Shown piece after piece: positions 28,774-38,111 of a stretch of DNA of 64,000 nucleotides. Under the pieces are notes generated by a model. The model worked only from the letters and a program-made list of their open reading frames with translations. It did no database searches and had not been told where the DNA came from. The position numbers and the translations under genes are program-made. This DNA comes from Microbacterium sp. VKM Ac-2870. Lineage in GTDB: Bacteria; Actinomycetota; Actinomycetes; Actinomycetales; Microbacteriaceae. The stretch covers positions 558,001 through 622,000 of the forward strand of contig NZ_JADKSH010000002.1 in assembly GCF_015350795.1 (NCBI RefSeq). Reading direction: 5' to 3'. How positions within the stretch are numbered: the stretch's first letter is position 1; each line of letters begins with the position of its first letter.

Positions 28774-31572
28774 ATGAGCGAGGACGACACCGGCGAACCG
28801 CTGCGCTTTCCGCCTGTGCCACCGGCGCCGGCACGCGCGCCGCTGCCGCTGCTCACCGCGATCGTGCCGGTCATCGGCGCGGTGCTGCTGTGGCGCCTCA
28901 CCGGGTCACCGTACGCACTGTGGTTCGCGGCTCTCGGGCCGCTCGTGGCCGCGGCATCCTTCATCGACGGTCTGCGCAGCGCGCGCCGTGCGCGCCGGAC
29001 AGCCCGGCGCGCCATCGCCCGCGAAATGTCGCGGCTCGACCGCGAGGTCGTACGCCGCCACGATGACGAACGCGCGCGGGCGTGGCGTCGCACGCCGGAT
29101 GTCGCGACACTGTGCACGGATGCCGCGGAGATCTGGCGTTCGGTGCCCGGTCGTGACAGGTCGCTTGTCGTCGGTCGCGGGGCAGATGCCAGTGCACTGC
29201 GGATCGAGGGCGACCCCGCGGACGACGACGCACGGGCGCTCCGCCGACGTGCTCGTGTGCTGGAGGACGCACCGATCTCGGTCGGGTTGCACAGCGGCGT
29301 CGCCGTGCGTGGTCCGGCAGCGCTCGCCGTGCCCGTCGCCCGAGCGCTGGCCCTGCAGATCTGCCTCGTGCATCCGCCGGGGAGAGTGCGGGTGGCGGAC
29401 GGCGGCGCTCTGGCCAGTGTCGTGCCCGGGGCCGATGACCTGCCGCACGCCCTGGCCGGATCCGGATCGACGCTGCGGGTGACCGATGCCGCCGCAGCCA
29501 TGGACGCCGACATCCCCATCGTCGTCGTCGAGCCCGACGCGCCCGCCCCGCCCCGGTGCGCCGCCGTGCTCACCCTCGAGAGCGCTGACCGGGGTCGGCT
29601 CGACCACGAGGGTGTCACGCGCAGCGTGCGTGTGGAGGCGGTCTCCGTCGCGCAGTCCGAGGAGATCGTCGCGGCGTTGGCGGAGCGCGCGCGCGACCTC
29701 GGTCAGCGCATCGACGCGCCGCTGACGATCGAGGATCTCCCTTCGGGCCCCAAGCGCGGCCTCGCCGCCGCTGTCGGAGTGGGCGGCGGTGAGGTCGTGG
29801 TTCTGGATCTCGTCGTCGATGGGCCGCACGCCGTCATCATCGGGATGACCGGCACGGGAAAGAGCGAACTGCTCACCACGTGGGTTGCGGGGATGTGCCG
29901 CGGGCGCGGCGTCGAGCAGATCACGTTCCTGCTGGTCGACTTCAAGGGCGGGCGCGCGTTCGACCCGCTCGCGGCGCTCCCTCACGTGACGGGCGTACTC
30001 ACCGACCTGGATGATGCGGCGGCCCTGCGCGCGATCGAGAGTCTGCGCGCGGAGATTCGGCGGCGTGAGCAGGCGCTCGCCGACGTCGCCGCCCGTGATG
30101 TAGATGAGGCCGCCGGTGCTCTCGCGCGGCTGGTCATCGTCGTCGACGAGTACGCCGCGCTTGTCGGCGCCCACCCCGAGCTGCATGAACTCTTCGCCGA
30201 CATCGCCGCCCGGGGCCGTGCGCTCGGCATGCACCTGATTCTCGCCTCGCAACGTGCGGGGGGCGCTTTTCGGGACGGCGTGCTGGCGAATGCCCCGCTT
30301 CGTATCGCCTTCCGCACGGCCGACACCGCCGATTCCCGCGCCGTGCTGGGAACCGACGAGGCGGCGCTCCTCTCGGGCGATCCGAAGGCGCGGGGGACGG
30401 CGCTCATGCGGCGGGCCGCCGATACCGAAGTTCGTCGTGTGCGTGTCGCGCGTTGTACTCCGGCTGCGCTGGACGCGATCCGAGAGGGGGCAGGCACGCG
30501 CGCCGCCGTCGCGGCCTGGCTGCCGCCGCTGCCGGCGCGGGTTCCCCTCGCGCGGATTGCGCGCGCCGGTCACGTCGTGCTGGGGCTGGTCGACGAACCC
30601 GATCGGCAACGACAACCCGTCCTCGAACTCCCGCAGGGCGTGTCCGGGTTCGCCGTCATCGGCGCCGCCGGTAGCGGAAGGACGTCTCTGCTGCGGACTG
30701 TCGCCGAGCAGCTACCGGCGCCGCCGCTGTGGGTGCCCGCGGATGCCGAAGGGGCATGGGACGCCATAGCGTGTGCCGTCGAGGACCAATCGCGCTCCGC
30801 GGTGCTGTTCGACGATATCGACGCCGTCGCGAGCCGGCTTCCGCCTGAGTATGCCGCCGAACTCGTGGCGCGCGTGGAACGCGCGGTTCGTGAGGCCCGG
30901 GCGCACGGAACGCTCATCGTGCTGTCGGCGGCACGGATCGCCGGCCCCCTCTCGCGGGTCGTCGAGTTGCTCCCGCATCGTGCCGTCCTGTCGATGCCGA
31001 CGCGCGCCGACCACGTGGCGGCGGGCGGTGAGGCGAGGGGGTTCGTGCGCGATCAGCCGGCCGGACGCGGCCGGTGGTCCGGCGCCCTCGTGCAGTTCGC
31101 GGAGACGGGGCCGTGGGCTCCGCCGCGGGAGCCCGCCCGCCCGCCGCTGTGGGTGCCCGCGGCGGGCGATGACGGACCGGGTATGACGGGTCTCGTCACC
31201 GGCCCCGGCAGCGATCTGGCAGAGATGCGGTCGCGATACGAGCAGCGCGGAGTGCGCGTGATGCCGGTGGAGCAGGCCGCGGCGGCCGGCGTGCTCAGCG
31301 AGCCGGTGATGTCGGCGTCGACAGCAGCCTCCGGCAGGGTGGGGGAGCCGCTCGTGGTGCACGGGTCGCCGGAGTCTTGGCTCGCTCAGTGGCGGCCGCT
31401 CGCGGCGATGCGTGAGAGGTATGAGCTCGTCATAGCCGCCGAGTGCGCCGCCGAGTTCCGGGCGATCAGCGGTCGCCGGGAGCTGCCGCCCTATGCCCTT
31501 CCTTCCGCGGGACGCGCGTGGCACCTGATGCCCGGTGCTCCGGTGCGCCGGGTGGTGCTGACGGAAACGTGA
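28774..31572 (+). CDS. FtsK/SpoIIIE-superfamily ATPase, EccC-like, two nucleotide domains
   Basis: 932 residues. Two membrane helices (about 24-42 and 46-64) are followed by a basic linker, then a first ATPase domain with Walker A GMTGTGKSE (about 359-367), LLVDFKGGRAFDPL and Walker B RLVIVVDEYA. A second domain has GAAGSGRTS (about 630-638) and AVLFDDIDAV. This layout resembles EccC of type VII secretion more than chromosomal FtsK (no gamma domain). EccC has three ATPase domains, so this one is short. No EsxA/B, EccB, EccD or mycosin gene is nearby. The substrate is unknown. Confidence 0.8.
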   Translation: MSEDDTGEPLRFPPVPPAPARAPLPLLTAIVPVIGAVLLWRLTGSPYALWFAALGPLVAAASFIDGLRSARRARRTARRAIAREMSRLDREVVRRHDDERARAWRRTPDVATLCTDAAEIWRSVPGRDRSLVVGRGADASALRIEGDPADDDARALRRRARVLEDAPISVGLHSGVAVRGPAALAVPVARALALQICLVHPPGRVRVADGGALASVVPGADDLPHALAGSGSTLRVTDAAAAMDADIPIVVVEPDAPAPPRCAAVLTLESADRGRLDHEGVTRSVRVEAVSVAQSEEIVAALAERARDLGQRIDAPLTIEDLPSGPKRGLAAAVGVGGGEVVVLDLVVDGPHAVIIGMTGTGKSELLTTWVAGMCRGRGVEQITFLLVDFKGGRAFDPLAALPHVTGVLTDLDDAAALRAIESLRAEIRRREQALADVAARDVDEAAGALARLVIVVDEYAALVGAHPELHELFADIAARGRALGMHLILASQRAGGAFRDGVLANAPLRIAFRTADTADSRAVLGTDEAALLSGDPKARGTALMRRAADTEVRRVRVARCTPAALDAIREGAGTRAAVAAWLPPLPARVPLARIARAGHVVLGLVDEPDRQRQPVLELPQGVSGFAVIGAAGSGRTSLLRTVAEQLPAPPLWVPADAEGAWDAIACAVEDQSRSAVLFDDIDAVASRLPPEYAAELVARVERAVREARAHGTLIVLSAARIAGPLSRVVELLPHRAVLSMPTRADHVAAGGEARGFVRDQPAGRGRWSGALVQFAETGPWAPPREPARPPLWVPAAGDDGPGMTGLVTGPGSDLAEMRSRYEQRGVRVMPVEQAAAAGVLSEPVMSASTAASGRVGEPLVVHGSPESWLAQWRPLAAMRERYELVIAAECAAEFRAISGRRELPPYALPSAGRAWHLMPGAPVRRVVLTET

Positions 31573-31609
31573 TCGAGCAGATGGCTCCGCGACGCGCGCT
31601 TCGCGCCGC

Positions 31610-32635
31610 TCAGACCACCGCGCGGATGCGTCCGACCTCGCGGCCACCGCCGGTGATCTCCAGCGGCAGCTGTGCCATCGTCGTGGCGACGTCGGCCGAG
31701 CTGAGCGCACCGACCCGTTCCAGCAGAGAGATAGCGATCGCCGTCGCTGCACGCCCGCTGCCGTCCAGCGTCTTGAGCGCGACGGTGGTGCCGTTGGGGG
31801 CAGTCATGATCATGATCCCTTCGGCGCCGCCCTTGGCGAACACCCCGAGTCTGTCGATGGCGATCGTGTCAGGACGGCCCGGACCGTCGATGGCCCACGG
31901 GTTCTCCCGCACCGCACGCACGAGAGCGCCCGCGATCCGATGCAGCGCGAACGGAGAGCGCTCCGACGCCGTTGCGATCCGGTGCGCCGCGCGGCCGAGC
32001 GCCGTCAGGCTCATCGCGTACACCGGTGCTCCGCACCCGTCGATGGCCATCGTCGAGACCTTCGTCCCGGTCAGACGCTCGATGACTTCGCGGATGTGCA
32101 CCTGCAGAGGATGCTGCGGGTCGAGGTAGGTCTCCAGATCCCAGCCGTTCGCCGTGCAGGCCAGCAGCATCGTGGCGTGCTTTCCCGAGCAGTTCATACG
32201 CACGCGTGCCGGTTGGCCGAGCTCCCGCACCATCTCGTCGCGTGTCGCGGTATCGCCGGGCCATGCCGGAGGACACTGCAGCTGATCTTCGCCCAGTCCG
32301 GCCGACGCGAGGATCTCGCGGACCACGGTGGCATGGCGGTCGGTGCCGCTGTGACTCGCCGTCGACAGCGCGAGCTGTTCGCCCTCGAGGGTCACCCCCG
32401 CCGTCAGGCAGCCGAGCGCCTGCAACGGCTTCATGCTCGAGCGCGGCAGGATCGGTGCTTCGACATCGCCGAGACTCAGCTGCACGACGCCGTCGGGATC
32501 CAGCACGACCGCCGAGCCGGCGTGACGCGATTCGATGAAACCGCTGCGCTCGACGACGGCGAGCTCCACGGCATCGGCGACGGCGATGGTGCCGGCGGAT
32601 GCGGACGAACGGGCTGCTGTGCGAGGATCTGACAC
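31610..32635 (-). CDS. L-asparaginase II family protein (AnsA/PF06089 type)
   Basis: 341 residues. It belongs to the Rhizobium-etli-type asparaginase family, unrelated to E. coli AnsB, that hydrolyses asparagine to aspartate and ammonia. Family motifs are PRSSMKPLQALG (catalytic Ser-Met-Lys), STASHSGTDRH, MNCSGKHATML with Cys and Lys, DGCGAPVYAMSL, and GGAEGI near the end. GTG 32635 is chosen because a TAGGCT -10 box ends 7 nt before it, indicating a leaderless start; a TTG two codons earlier is the alternative. Divergent from the MBL gene. Confidence 0.9.
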   Translation of the reverse strand: MSDPRTAARSSASAGTIAVADAVELAVVERSGFIESRHAGSAVVLDPDGVVQLSLGDVEAPILPRSSMKPLQALGCLTAGVTLEGEQLALSTASHSGTDRHATVVREILASAGLGEDQLQCPPAWPGDTATRDEMVRELGQPARVRMNCSGKHATMLLACTANGWDLETYLDPQHPLQVHIREVIERLTGTKVSTMAIDGCGAPVYAMSLTALGRAAHRIATASERSPFALHRIAGALVRAVRENPWAIDGPGRPDTIAIDRLGVFAKGGAEGIMIMTAPNGTTVALKTLDGSGRAATAIAISLLERVGALSSADVATTMAQLPLEITGGGREVGRIRAVV

Positions 32636-32642
32636 GCACAAG

Positions 32643-32648
32643 AGCCTA
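32643..32648 (-). promoter_or_regulatory. -10 box (TAGGCT) of the asparaginase gene
   Basis: On the minus strand TAGGCT is followed by 7 nt and GTG (32635), the same layout as at dxr, ispG and proS. Confidence 0.5.
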
Positions 32649-32697
32649 CTTGCCCGCTACGTGCCTGCGAGCCCGGGCTCGGAGACGAGGAGATCCG

Positions 32698-33486
32698 ATG
32701 CGCGCGCTCGACGAGGTTGCCGACGGAGTGTGGGTCGCGACGAGCCGGCGCATGTTCACAACCAGCACGGTCATCGTCGGCGGCGACCAGGCGCTGCTCG
32801 TCGATCCGGCGTGGGATGCCGACGAACTCGCCGCGCTGGCGACGTGGCTGTCGGAGCGAGGTCTGACGGTGAGCGCCGGCTTCGCCACTCACGCCCACCA
32901 CGACCACCTTCTCTGGCACCCGGGCTTCGGTGCGCCGCCACGGTGGGCGTCCGATGTCACGGCCGCCCTCGCGGTATCCGAACGGGGCACCCTCGTCGCA
33001 CAAAGCGGGACGGACACGCCGGCGCCCCTCCTCGAACTCATGGGGCGCGTGGACGGCGTTGGCACTTCCCTTCCTGCCGACAGTCTGCCGCCCGGCGTAG
33101 CGATCGAGCTGATCGTCCACGACGGGCACGCACCCGGGCACACGGCGCTGTGGCTACCGGGTCCGCGGGTCCTCGTCGCGGGAGACATGCTCAGCGACGT
33201 CGAACTCCCACTCCCGTTCTTCCCCGACGATCTGTCGGCATACCTGGCCGCGCTCGATCGTCTCGCGGATGTCGCCGCGCGCGCCCGCATCGTCATCCCG
33301 GGACACGGTCGAGTCGGCACCGACGCACTCGCACGGCTCGACGCCGACCGCGGCTACCTGGACGGAATGATCCGGCACGGGCGCTTCGATGATCGGCGCA
33401 TCGCGAATCCGGGGATGGCCGAAGAACATGCGCACGTCGCGCAGCTCGCTGCCGCGCACCGCGGTGCGGATGGCAGACTGGCGTGA
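32698..33486 (+). CDS. Metallo-beta-lactamase-fold hydrolase
   Basis: 262 residues. The metal-binding motif THAHHDHLLWHPG (HxHxDH) is near residue 65, later ligands lie in GHAPGHTALWLPG and LVAGDML, and a C-terminal IPGHGRVGTD supplies the last His. It starts VADGVWVATSRRMFTTSTVIVGG like many small MBL hydrolases (glyoxalase II, lactonase or sulfur dioxygenase types); the substrate cannot be assigned. ATG follows GAGGAG. Its TGA overlaps the start of the OsmC gene, so the two are probably one operon. Confidence 0.85.
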   Translation: MRALDEVADGVWVATSRRMFTTSTVIVGGDQALLVDPAWDADELAALATWLSERGLTVSAGFATHAHHDHLLWHPGFGAPPRWASDVTAALAVSERGTLVAQSGTDTPAPLLELMGRVDGVGTSLPADSLPPGVAIELIVHDGHAPGHTALWLPGPRVLVAGDMLSDVELPLPFFPDDLSAYLAALDRLADVAARARIVIPGHGRVGTDALARLDADRGYLDGMIRHGRFDDRRIANPGMAEEHAHVAQLAAAHRGADGRLA

Positions 33487-33959
33487 TGATCGGCGAACAC
33501 CACTACGCCCTCCACAGCCGGTGGACCGGCAACCGGGGCACGGGTACCAGCGGCTATCGCGACTATGACCGTTCGGTTCTGGTTTCCGTCGACGGCAAGC
33601 CGGCCATCGAGGCCTCGAGCGACCGCCCGTTTCGCGGAGACCCGGCCAAATGGAATCCCGAAGACATGCTCCTCGCGGCGCTGTCGGAGTGCCATCTGCT
33701 CTCCTACCTGCACGCGTGCGTGCAGACGGGGGTGATCGTGGTGTCTTACGAAGACGATGCGACCGGCTTCATGACCGAGGACGGCCGGGGCGGGGGTGCG
33801 TTTACCGAGGTCGTGCTGCGGCCTCGCGTCGAAGTGGCGGCGGCATCCATGATCCCCGCTGCGGAGTCGGCCCACGCGCAGGCGCGGGAGTGGTGCTTCA
33901 TCGCCAACTCGGTGAACTTCCCCGTGCGGCACGAGCCGGTCATCACCGCCGTGGCGTGA
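33486..33959 (+). CDS. OsmC-family peroxiredoxin-like protein
   Basis: 157 residues. OsmC proteins reduce organic hydroperoxides with two conserved cysteines; here they are in SECHLLSYLHAC and EWCFIANSVN. The signature PEDMLLAALSECHL fits the OsmC/YhfA-like subfamily. A GTG directly before the ATG (33483) is an equally possible start; both overlap the MBL stop codon. Coupling with an MBL hydrolase suggests a shared role in detoxifying reactive electrophiles or peroxides (inference). Confidence 0.88.
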   Translation: MIGEHHYALHSRWTGNRGTGTSGYRDYDRSVLVSVDGKPAIEASSDRPFRGDPAKWNPEDMLLAALSECHLLSYLHACVQTGVIVVSYEDDATGFMTEDGRGGGAFTEVVLRPRVEVAAASMIPAAESAHAQAREWCFIANSVNFPVRHEPVITAVA

Positions 33960-33979
33960 GCGACGCACGGCGACTGCGA

Positions 33980-34774
33980 TCAGCGGCGCTCGTGCGGCAG
34001 AACCTGCTTGAGACGCTCGACCGGGTTGGATGCCGGCGCCTCGTTGTAGGCGTTCGCGAGTTCCTGTCCGGACAGGGCATGGATCGCGGCCATGATCTCG
34101 TCGGTCGCCTGTCGCCGCGCGCGCCCTGAATCGGCGGAGCCGTGATGAGACAGATCGAGGGGCTCGCCGAAGCTCACCGTCACGCGGGGCCGCAGACGGG
34201 GGAACTTCGCACCGACCGGCATCATTTCGTTCGTGCCGACGAGCCCCACGGGAATGACGGGAGCACCCGTCTGGAGGGCGAGGAACGCCACACCGGTGCG
34301 CCCCTTATAGAGGCGGCCGTCGAGGGAGCGCGTCCCTTCGGGGTACAGGGCGGTCGACCATCCGCTTTCGAGCAGGCGGCGCTGTTGGGCGAGAGCGTCG
34401 AGGGCGGCCTGTCCGGCGCCACGCTGCACAGGAAACGCACCCGCGGCATAGAAGAAGTGTCGAGAGAACCAGCCCTTGATGCCCTTACCGTCGAAGTAGC
34501 TCGACTTGGCGAGGAAGCGCACCGGGCGGGGCGCCGCCATCGGGATCACGAACGAGTCGATGAACGACAGGTGATTGCTGGCGAGGATGACCGCGCCCTT
34601 GCGGGGGAAGTTCTTCCGCCCGATGATGCGGGGCCGGTAGATCATGCGGGCCAGGGGAGCGACGATCCAACGGCCGATGACATAGGTCAGCCCGATGCCG
34701 GAGACCTCGGCGTCGACCTGCTCGGCGGGAACCTGCTCGCCGGCGGCAGCGGGGGCGGGCTCGGCGGACGTCAC
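33980..34774 (-). CDS. plsC: 1-acyl-sn-glycerol-3-phosphate acyltransferase (PlsC family)
   Basis: 264 residues from GTG 34774 (VTSAEPAPAAAGEQ). It makes phosphatidic acid at the membrane. Acyltransferase block I is NHLSFIDSF (HX4D), block III is LYPEGTRSLDGRLYKG, and block IV is APVIPVGLVGTNEM. A hydrophobic patch near residue 30 anchors it. The open frame continues 23 codons further upstream to an ATG at 34843, but the GTG gives the usual family start. Specificity within the PlsC family is uncertain. Convergent with the OsmC gene (20-nt gap). Confidence 0.88.
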   Translation of the reverse strand: MTSAEPAPAAAGEQVPAEQVDAEVSGIGLTYVIGRWIVAPLARMIYRPRIIGRKNFPRKGAVILASNHLSFIDSFVIPMAAPRPVRFLAKSSYFDGKGIKGWFSRHFFYAAGAFPVQRGAGQAALDALAQQRRLLESGWSTALYPEGTRSLDGRLYKGRTGVAFLALQTGAPVIPVGLVGTNEMMPVGAKFPRLRPRVTVSFGEPLDLSHHGSADSGRARRQATDEIMAAIHALSGQELANAYNEAPASNPVERLKQVLPHERR

Positions 34775-34883
34775 CAGTCGAGGGTACTCCCGATTGCATG
34801 CCGACTCGCGCATGCCCCGCGGCGGGCGCGACAGCGGTGCCACGGCGCCGCTCCCAGCAGGTACAGAACAAAGTAGGGAAGGA

Positions 34884-34904
34884 TGGGAGGGTTTCCGTCT
34901 CCCA
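34884..34904 (+). other. Small hairpin upstream of the FKBP lipoprotein gene
   Basis: TGGGAG and CTCCCA form a 6-bp stem around a 9-nt loop, 16 nt before the GTG start and next to the GTGAGG Shine-Dalgarno sequence. It could modulate translation. Weak evidence. Confidence 0.25.
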
Positions 34905-34920
34905 CCTGTGAGGTCTCATC

Positions 34921-35877
34921 GTGCGCCTGCGCCCGCTCGCCGCTCTTTCCATCGCCGCCGTCTCCGCCGTCCTGCTCGTCGGGTGCTCCGGTTCCGGGGG
35001 AGGCACGGCGTCGGCCAGTCCCACGGCGGCCGCCGCGGCCGACCTCTGCGATGCCCAGGTTGCGTCTGGCGCTGCCGCCGACGCCGTCACCGTGAGCGGC
35101 GATGCCGGTAAGGCGCCGACCCTGTCGTTCACCGCCCCGTTGCAGATCGACAAGCTGCAGGCGAAGACGATCGACAAGGGGACTGGCACCCCCGTTGCCG
35201 CGGGCGACTTCATCTCCTACGCCATGACCGCGTACGATGCGGAAACCGGCCAGAAGATGGGCGACGTCGGCTATGCCGCCGGCCAGCTGCTGCCGGCTCA
35301 GATCTCGGCGTCGAGCCCGCTCGGTCAGGTGCTCGGCTGCGGCGCTCCCGGCGAGCGTGTCGTGGCCACCTTCCCGGCCAGCGAGCAAGGTGCCGCCCAG
35401 GTCTACGTCGTGGATCTGTTGTCGGTCGTCCCCAGCGCCGCGTGGGGCGCCGCTCAGTCGCCCGTCGCCGGAATGCCGACCGTCGAGCTCGGTGACAACG
35501 GCGCTCCGAAGATCACGCTGCCCGGCGGCAACCCGCCGGCGCAGACCGAGATCGCCACGCTCAAGAAGGGCGACGGCACCACGGTGCAGACCGGCGACCA
35601 GGTGCTCGTGCAGTACACCGGCGTGCGCTGGTCGAACGGTCAGACCTTCGACTCGACCTGGGACAAGGGTGGCGTGCCGACCAGTTTCACCACGACCGGC
35701 GTCGTCCCCGGCTTCCGCAAGGCTCTCGAGGGTCAGACCGTCGGCTCGCAGGTTCTCGTGGTCATGACCCCCGCGGACGGCTACGGCGAGGGTGAGATCA
35801 ACACCACCGACCTCAAGGGTGAAACCCTCGTTTTCGTGGTGGACATCCTCGGCACGCAGACCTCGCAGGCGCAGTAA
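34921..35877 (+). CDS. Lipoprotein FKBP-type peptidyl-prolyl isomerase
   Basis: 318 residues. The signal peptide MRLRPLAALSIAAVSAVLLVGC ends in lipobox LLVG-C (Cys near residue 22), so the mature protein is lipid-anchored outside the membrane. Two FKBP-like domains follow: a degenerate one (about 60-170, GDFISYAMTAYDAETGQKMG) and a C-terminal one (about 215-315) with VLVQYTGVRWSNGQTFDSTWDKG, VVPGFRKALEGQTVGSQVLV and PADGYGEG. The second should catalyse prolyl isomerisation of exported proteins. Start GTG with GTGAGG upstream. This double-domain form is common in Microbacteriaceae. Confidence 0.92.
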   Translation: MRLRPLAALSIAAVSAVLLVGCSGSGGGTASASPTAAAAADLCDAQVASGAAADAVTVSGDAGKAPTLSFTAPLQIDKLQAKTIDKGTGTPVAAGDFISYAMTAYDAETGQKMGDVGYAAGQLLPAQISASSPLGQVLGCGAPGERVVATFPASEQGAAQVYVVDLLSVVPSAAWGAAQSPVAGMPTVELGDNGAPKITLPGGNPPAQTEIATLKKGDGTTVQTGDQVLVQYTGVRWSNGQTFDSTWDKGGVPTSFTTTGVVPGFRKALEGQTVGSQVLVVMTPADGYGEGEINTTDLKGETLVFVVDILGTQTSQAQ

Positions 35878-35895
35878 GGGGTGCACCGGCGCCGG

Positions 35896-35901
35896 TAGGC
35901 T
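35896..35901 (+). promoter_or_regulatory. -10 box (TAGGCT) of leaderless dxr
   Basis: TAGGCT ends 6 nt before the dxr ATG at 35908, and no SD is present between them other than the ambiguous ACAGG. Confidence 0.5.
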
Positions 35902-35907
35902 GACAGG

Positions 35908-36987
35908 ATGCGCCGCATCCTGATCCTCGGCTCCACCGGTTCGATCGGCACGCAGGCGCTCGATGTGATCCGTGCGCGTCGAGACCGCTTCGAGGTCGTG
36001 GGACTGGCGGCGGGTGCCAACGCCGCCATGCTTGCCGACCAGGCGGCCCAGTTCGGCGTCGAGCACACCGCCCTGGGCGCCGCCGAGGCCGAAGACCTCG
36101 TCCGCGGGGTGGATGCCGATGTCGTTCTCAACGGCATCACAGGATCGGTGGGCCTCGGGCCGACGCTTGCAGCACTCGAATGCGGGCGTACTCTCGCCCT
36201 CGCGAACAAGGAATCTCTCATCGTCGGGGGAGAGCTCGTGACGGCGCTGGCGGCGCCCGGGCAGATCGTTCCCGTCGATTCAGAGCACTCCGCCATCGCG
36301 CAGGCCTTGCGTGCCGGAAGCGCCGGCGAAGTACAACGGCTGGTGCTCACGGCATCCGGGGGTCCGTTCCGGGGGCGCAGCCGCGCCGAGCTCGCCGGCG
36401 TCACTCCCGCCCAGGCGCTCGCCCACCCGACCTGGGACATGGGTCGGGTGGTGACGACCAATTCCGCGACGCTCGTCAACAAGGGACTCGAGGTGATCGA
36501 GGCTCATCTGCTGTTCGGTGTGGACTACGACGCCATCGACGTCGTCGTCCATCCGCAGTCTGTCGTGCACTCGATGGTCGAGTTCGTCGACGGCTCGACG
36601 ATCGCGCAGGCATCGCCGCCCGACATGCGCCTGCCGATCTCGTTGGGGTTGGATTGGCCGCACCGCGTCAGCGGGGTGGGCGCGCCGCTGGATTGGACGC
36701 GCGCGAGCGCGTGGACCTTCGAGCCACTCGACGAGGAGGCGTTCCCCGCTGTCGCCCTGGCCAAGCAGGTCGGGCGTGCCGGGTCGACCTACCCGGCGGT
36801 GTTCAACGCGGCCAACGAACAGGCCGTCGATGCCTTCCACGAGGGTCGGCTCTCCTTTCCCGGCATCGTCGAGACGGTGCAGCGCATCGTCGATGCGCAC
36901 GAGGCGCCGTCGACGCTGTCACGCGAGGCGCTCTCCGAGGCCGAGGCCTGGGCGCGTGCGGCAGCCGACGCCGCCATCGCCGCCTAG
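35908..36987 (+). CDS. dxr: 1-deoxy-D-xylulose 5-phosphate reductoisomerase
   Basis: 359 residues. It makes MEP, the committed step of the non-mevalonate isoprenoid route, with NADPH and a divalent metal. The NADPH motif is [16 protein letters not shown]. The metal and substrate segments include [51 protein letters not shown] described by its residues 170-192, and [11 protein letters not shown]. This is the target of fosmidomycin. In most actinobacteria rseP and ispG follow directly; here they are 5 kb and 9 kb away. Confidence 0.96.
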   Translation: MRRILILGSTGSIGTQALDVIRARRDRFEVVGLAAGANAAMLADQAAQFGVEHTALGAAEAEDLVRGVDADVVLNGITGSVGLGPTLAALECGRTLALANKESLIVGGELVTALAAPGQIVPVDSEHSAIAQALRAGSAGEVQRLVLTASGGPFRGRSRAELAGVTPAQALAHPTWDMGRVVTTNSATLVNKGLEVIEAHLLFGVDYDAIDVVVHPQSVVHSMVEFVDGSTIAQASPPDMRLPISLGLDWPHRVSGVGAPLDWTRASAWTFEPLDEEAFPAVALAKQVGRAGSTYPAVFNAANEQAVDAFHEGRLSFPGIVETVQRIVDAHEAPSTLSREALSEAEAWARAAADAAIAA

Positions 36988-37023
36988 GCCGCAGGCGTAC
37001 GTTTCGTGCGTCGGTGAGAGAGG

Positions 37024-37068
37024 GGGACCGATCCGCCCACAGGGGATGGGGAGGGGCGGATCAGTCCC
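37024..37068. other. Long hairpin between convergent dxr and pflA
   Basis: GGGACCGATCCGCCC (37024-37038) pairs with GGGCGGATCAGTCCC (37054-37068): 15 positions with one C-A mismatch and a 15-nt G-rich loop. It sits in the 146-nt gap between two convergent genes and could stop transcripts from both sides, although no T-run follows. Confidence 0.45.
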
Positions 37069-37133
37069 GCGGCCCGATCGGTGGTGATCCGGGCGCATGG
37101 CCGCCGGGGGGAAGGTGCGGCCAAGGTTGGAGG

Positions 37134-38063
37134 TCAGAAGGTCAGCAGGTCGTGCGCACGGAACTGTGCGCGTACTCGATCGACGAGATCGACCGACGGC
37201 GGTTCGGTGTCGGCCAGTTGGTAGTCGCGACCGAGCGCGTCCCACTTGTCGCGTCCCATCTGGTGGAAGGGCAGCACCTCGACGCGGGTCACGGTGCCCG
37301 GGCGGACCTCGTTGAGGGATGCCGCGTACACCGCAACCGCCTCGACGTTGTCGACGTCGTCGGTCAGGCCCGGGACCAGCACGTAGCGGATCCAGACCTC
37401 GGGTCCTTCTGCGCGGGCGGCCAGGCGCCGTCCGAAGGTGAGCGTGGGCTCGAGCTCGCGGCCGGTGACGGTGCGGTAGGTGTCGGGGTCGCCGCTCTTG
37501 ACGTCGAGCAGGACGAGGTCGACGTCGTCGAGCATCGCGTCTGAGGCCGCAGCCCCGAGGTACCCGGATGTGTCGATGGCGGTGTGGATGCCGAGCTCTT
37601 TGGCCCCCCGCAGGATGCGTGCGGCGAACGCCGGCTGCATGAGAACCTCGCCGCCGGAGAGCGTGATGCCGCCTCCCGTGGCGTGGAAGACCGCGGTGTA
37701 GCGGGCGATGCGCGCCAGGAGCTCGTCGCTCGTGACAGGCTGGCCGTCCTTCATGGCGAGGGTGTCGGGATTGTGGCAGTACAGGCACTGCAGTGGGCAG
37801 CCGCTGAGGAAGGTGGTGAGTCGGGTGCCCGGGCCGTCGACCGCGGTCACCAGTTCCCACGAGTGGACGGAGCCGAGCCGGCCCTCCCGCATCGCGGTGA
37901 GCCGTTCGTGGTGGTCGACGTCGGAGACGGTGAGACCGTCCAGGCCCGCCCCGGTGCGCCGATGGGCGGGCGCCTGGAGGGGAACCTCCAGGCGCACCGC
38001 GTCATCGGGCAGGCGCGAGGGGACCGCGTTGCACGGGTGGCGACGGAGCATCGTCGCGGCCAT
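37134..38063 (-). CDS. pflA: Pyruvate formate-lyase activating enzyme
   Basis: 309 residues as drawn; the recognisable domain starts near residue 58 (MREGRLGSVHSWELVTAVDG). A radical-SAM enzyme: CPLQCLYC supplies the three Cys ligands (CX3CX2C) of the 4Fe-4S cluster, and GGGITLSGGEVLMQPAF is the SAM-binding segment. It installs the glycyl radical on PflB. The N-terminal 57 residues are not typical, and ATG at 37892 is a possible later start, but AGAGAGAAG and GAGG before 38063 support the long form. It lies 48 nt downstream of pflB in the same operon. Confidence 0.93.
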   Translation of the reverse strand: MAATMLRRHPCNAVPSRLPDDAVRLEVPLQAPAHRRTGAGLDGLTVSDVDHHERLTAMREGRLGSVHSWELVTAVDGPGTRLTTFLSGCPLQCLYCHNPDTLAMKDGQPVTSDELLARIARYTAVFHATGGGITLSGGEVLMQPAFAARILRGAKELGIHTAIDTSGYLGAAASDAMLDDVDLVLLDVKSGDPDTYRTVTGRELEPTLTFGRRLAARAEGPEVWIRYVLVPGLTDDVDNVEAVAVYAASLNEVRPGTVTRVEVLPFHQMGRDKWDALGRDYQLADTEPPSVDLVDRVRAQFRAHDLLTF

Positions 38064-38111
38064 GGTCCTCAGCTTCTCTCTGCTGTTCGCGTGTCTATCA
38101 ATGGAGGTGGG

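Noticed and set aside
26511..29618. 1035-codon minus-strand open frame opposite the ABC exporter, PP2C and ATPase genes
   Set aside because: It crosses three well-supported genes in antisense and has Arg/His/Asp-rich shadow composition.
28774..31572. Complete type VII (ESX) secretion locus
   Set aside because: Only the EccC-like ATPase is present; no WXG100, EccB, EccD, EccE or mycosin genes within the window.
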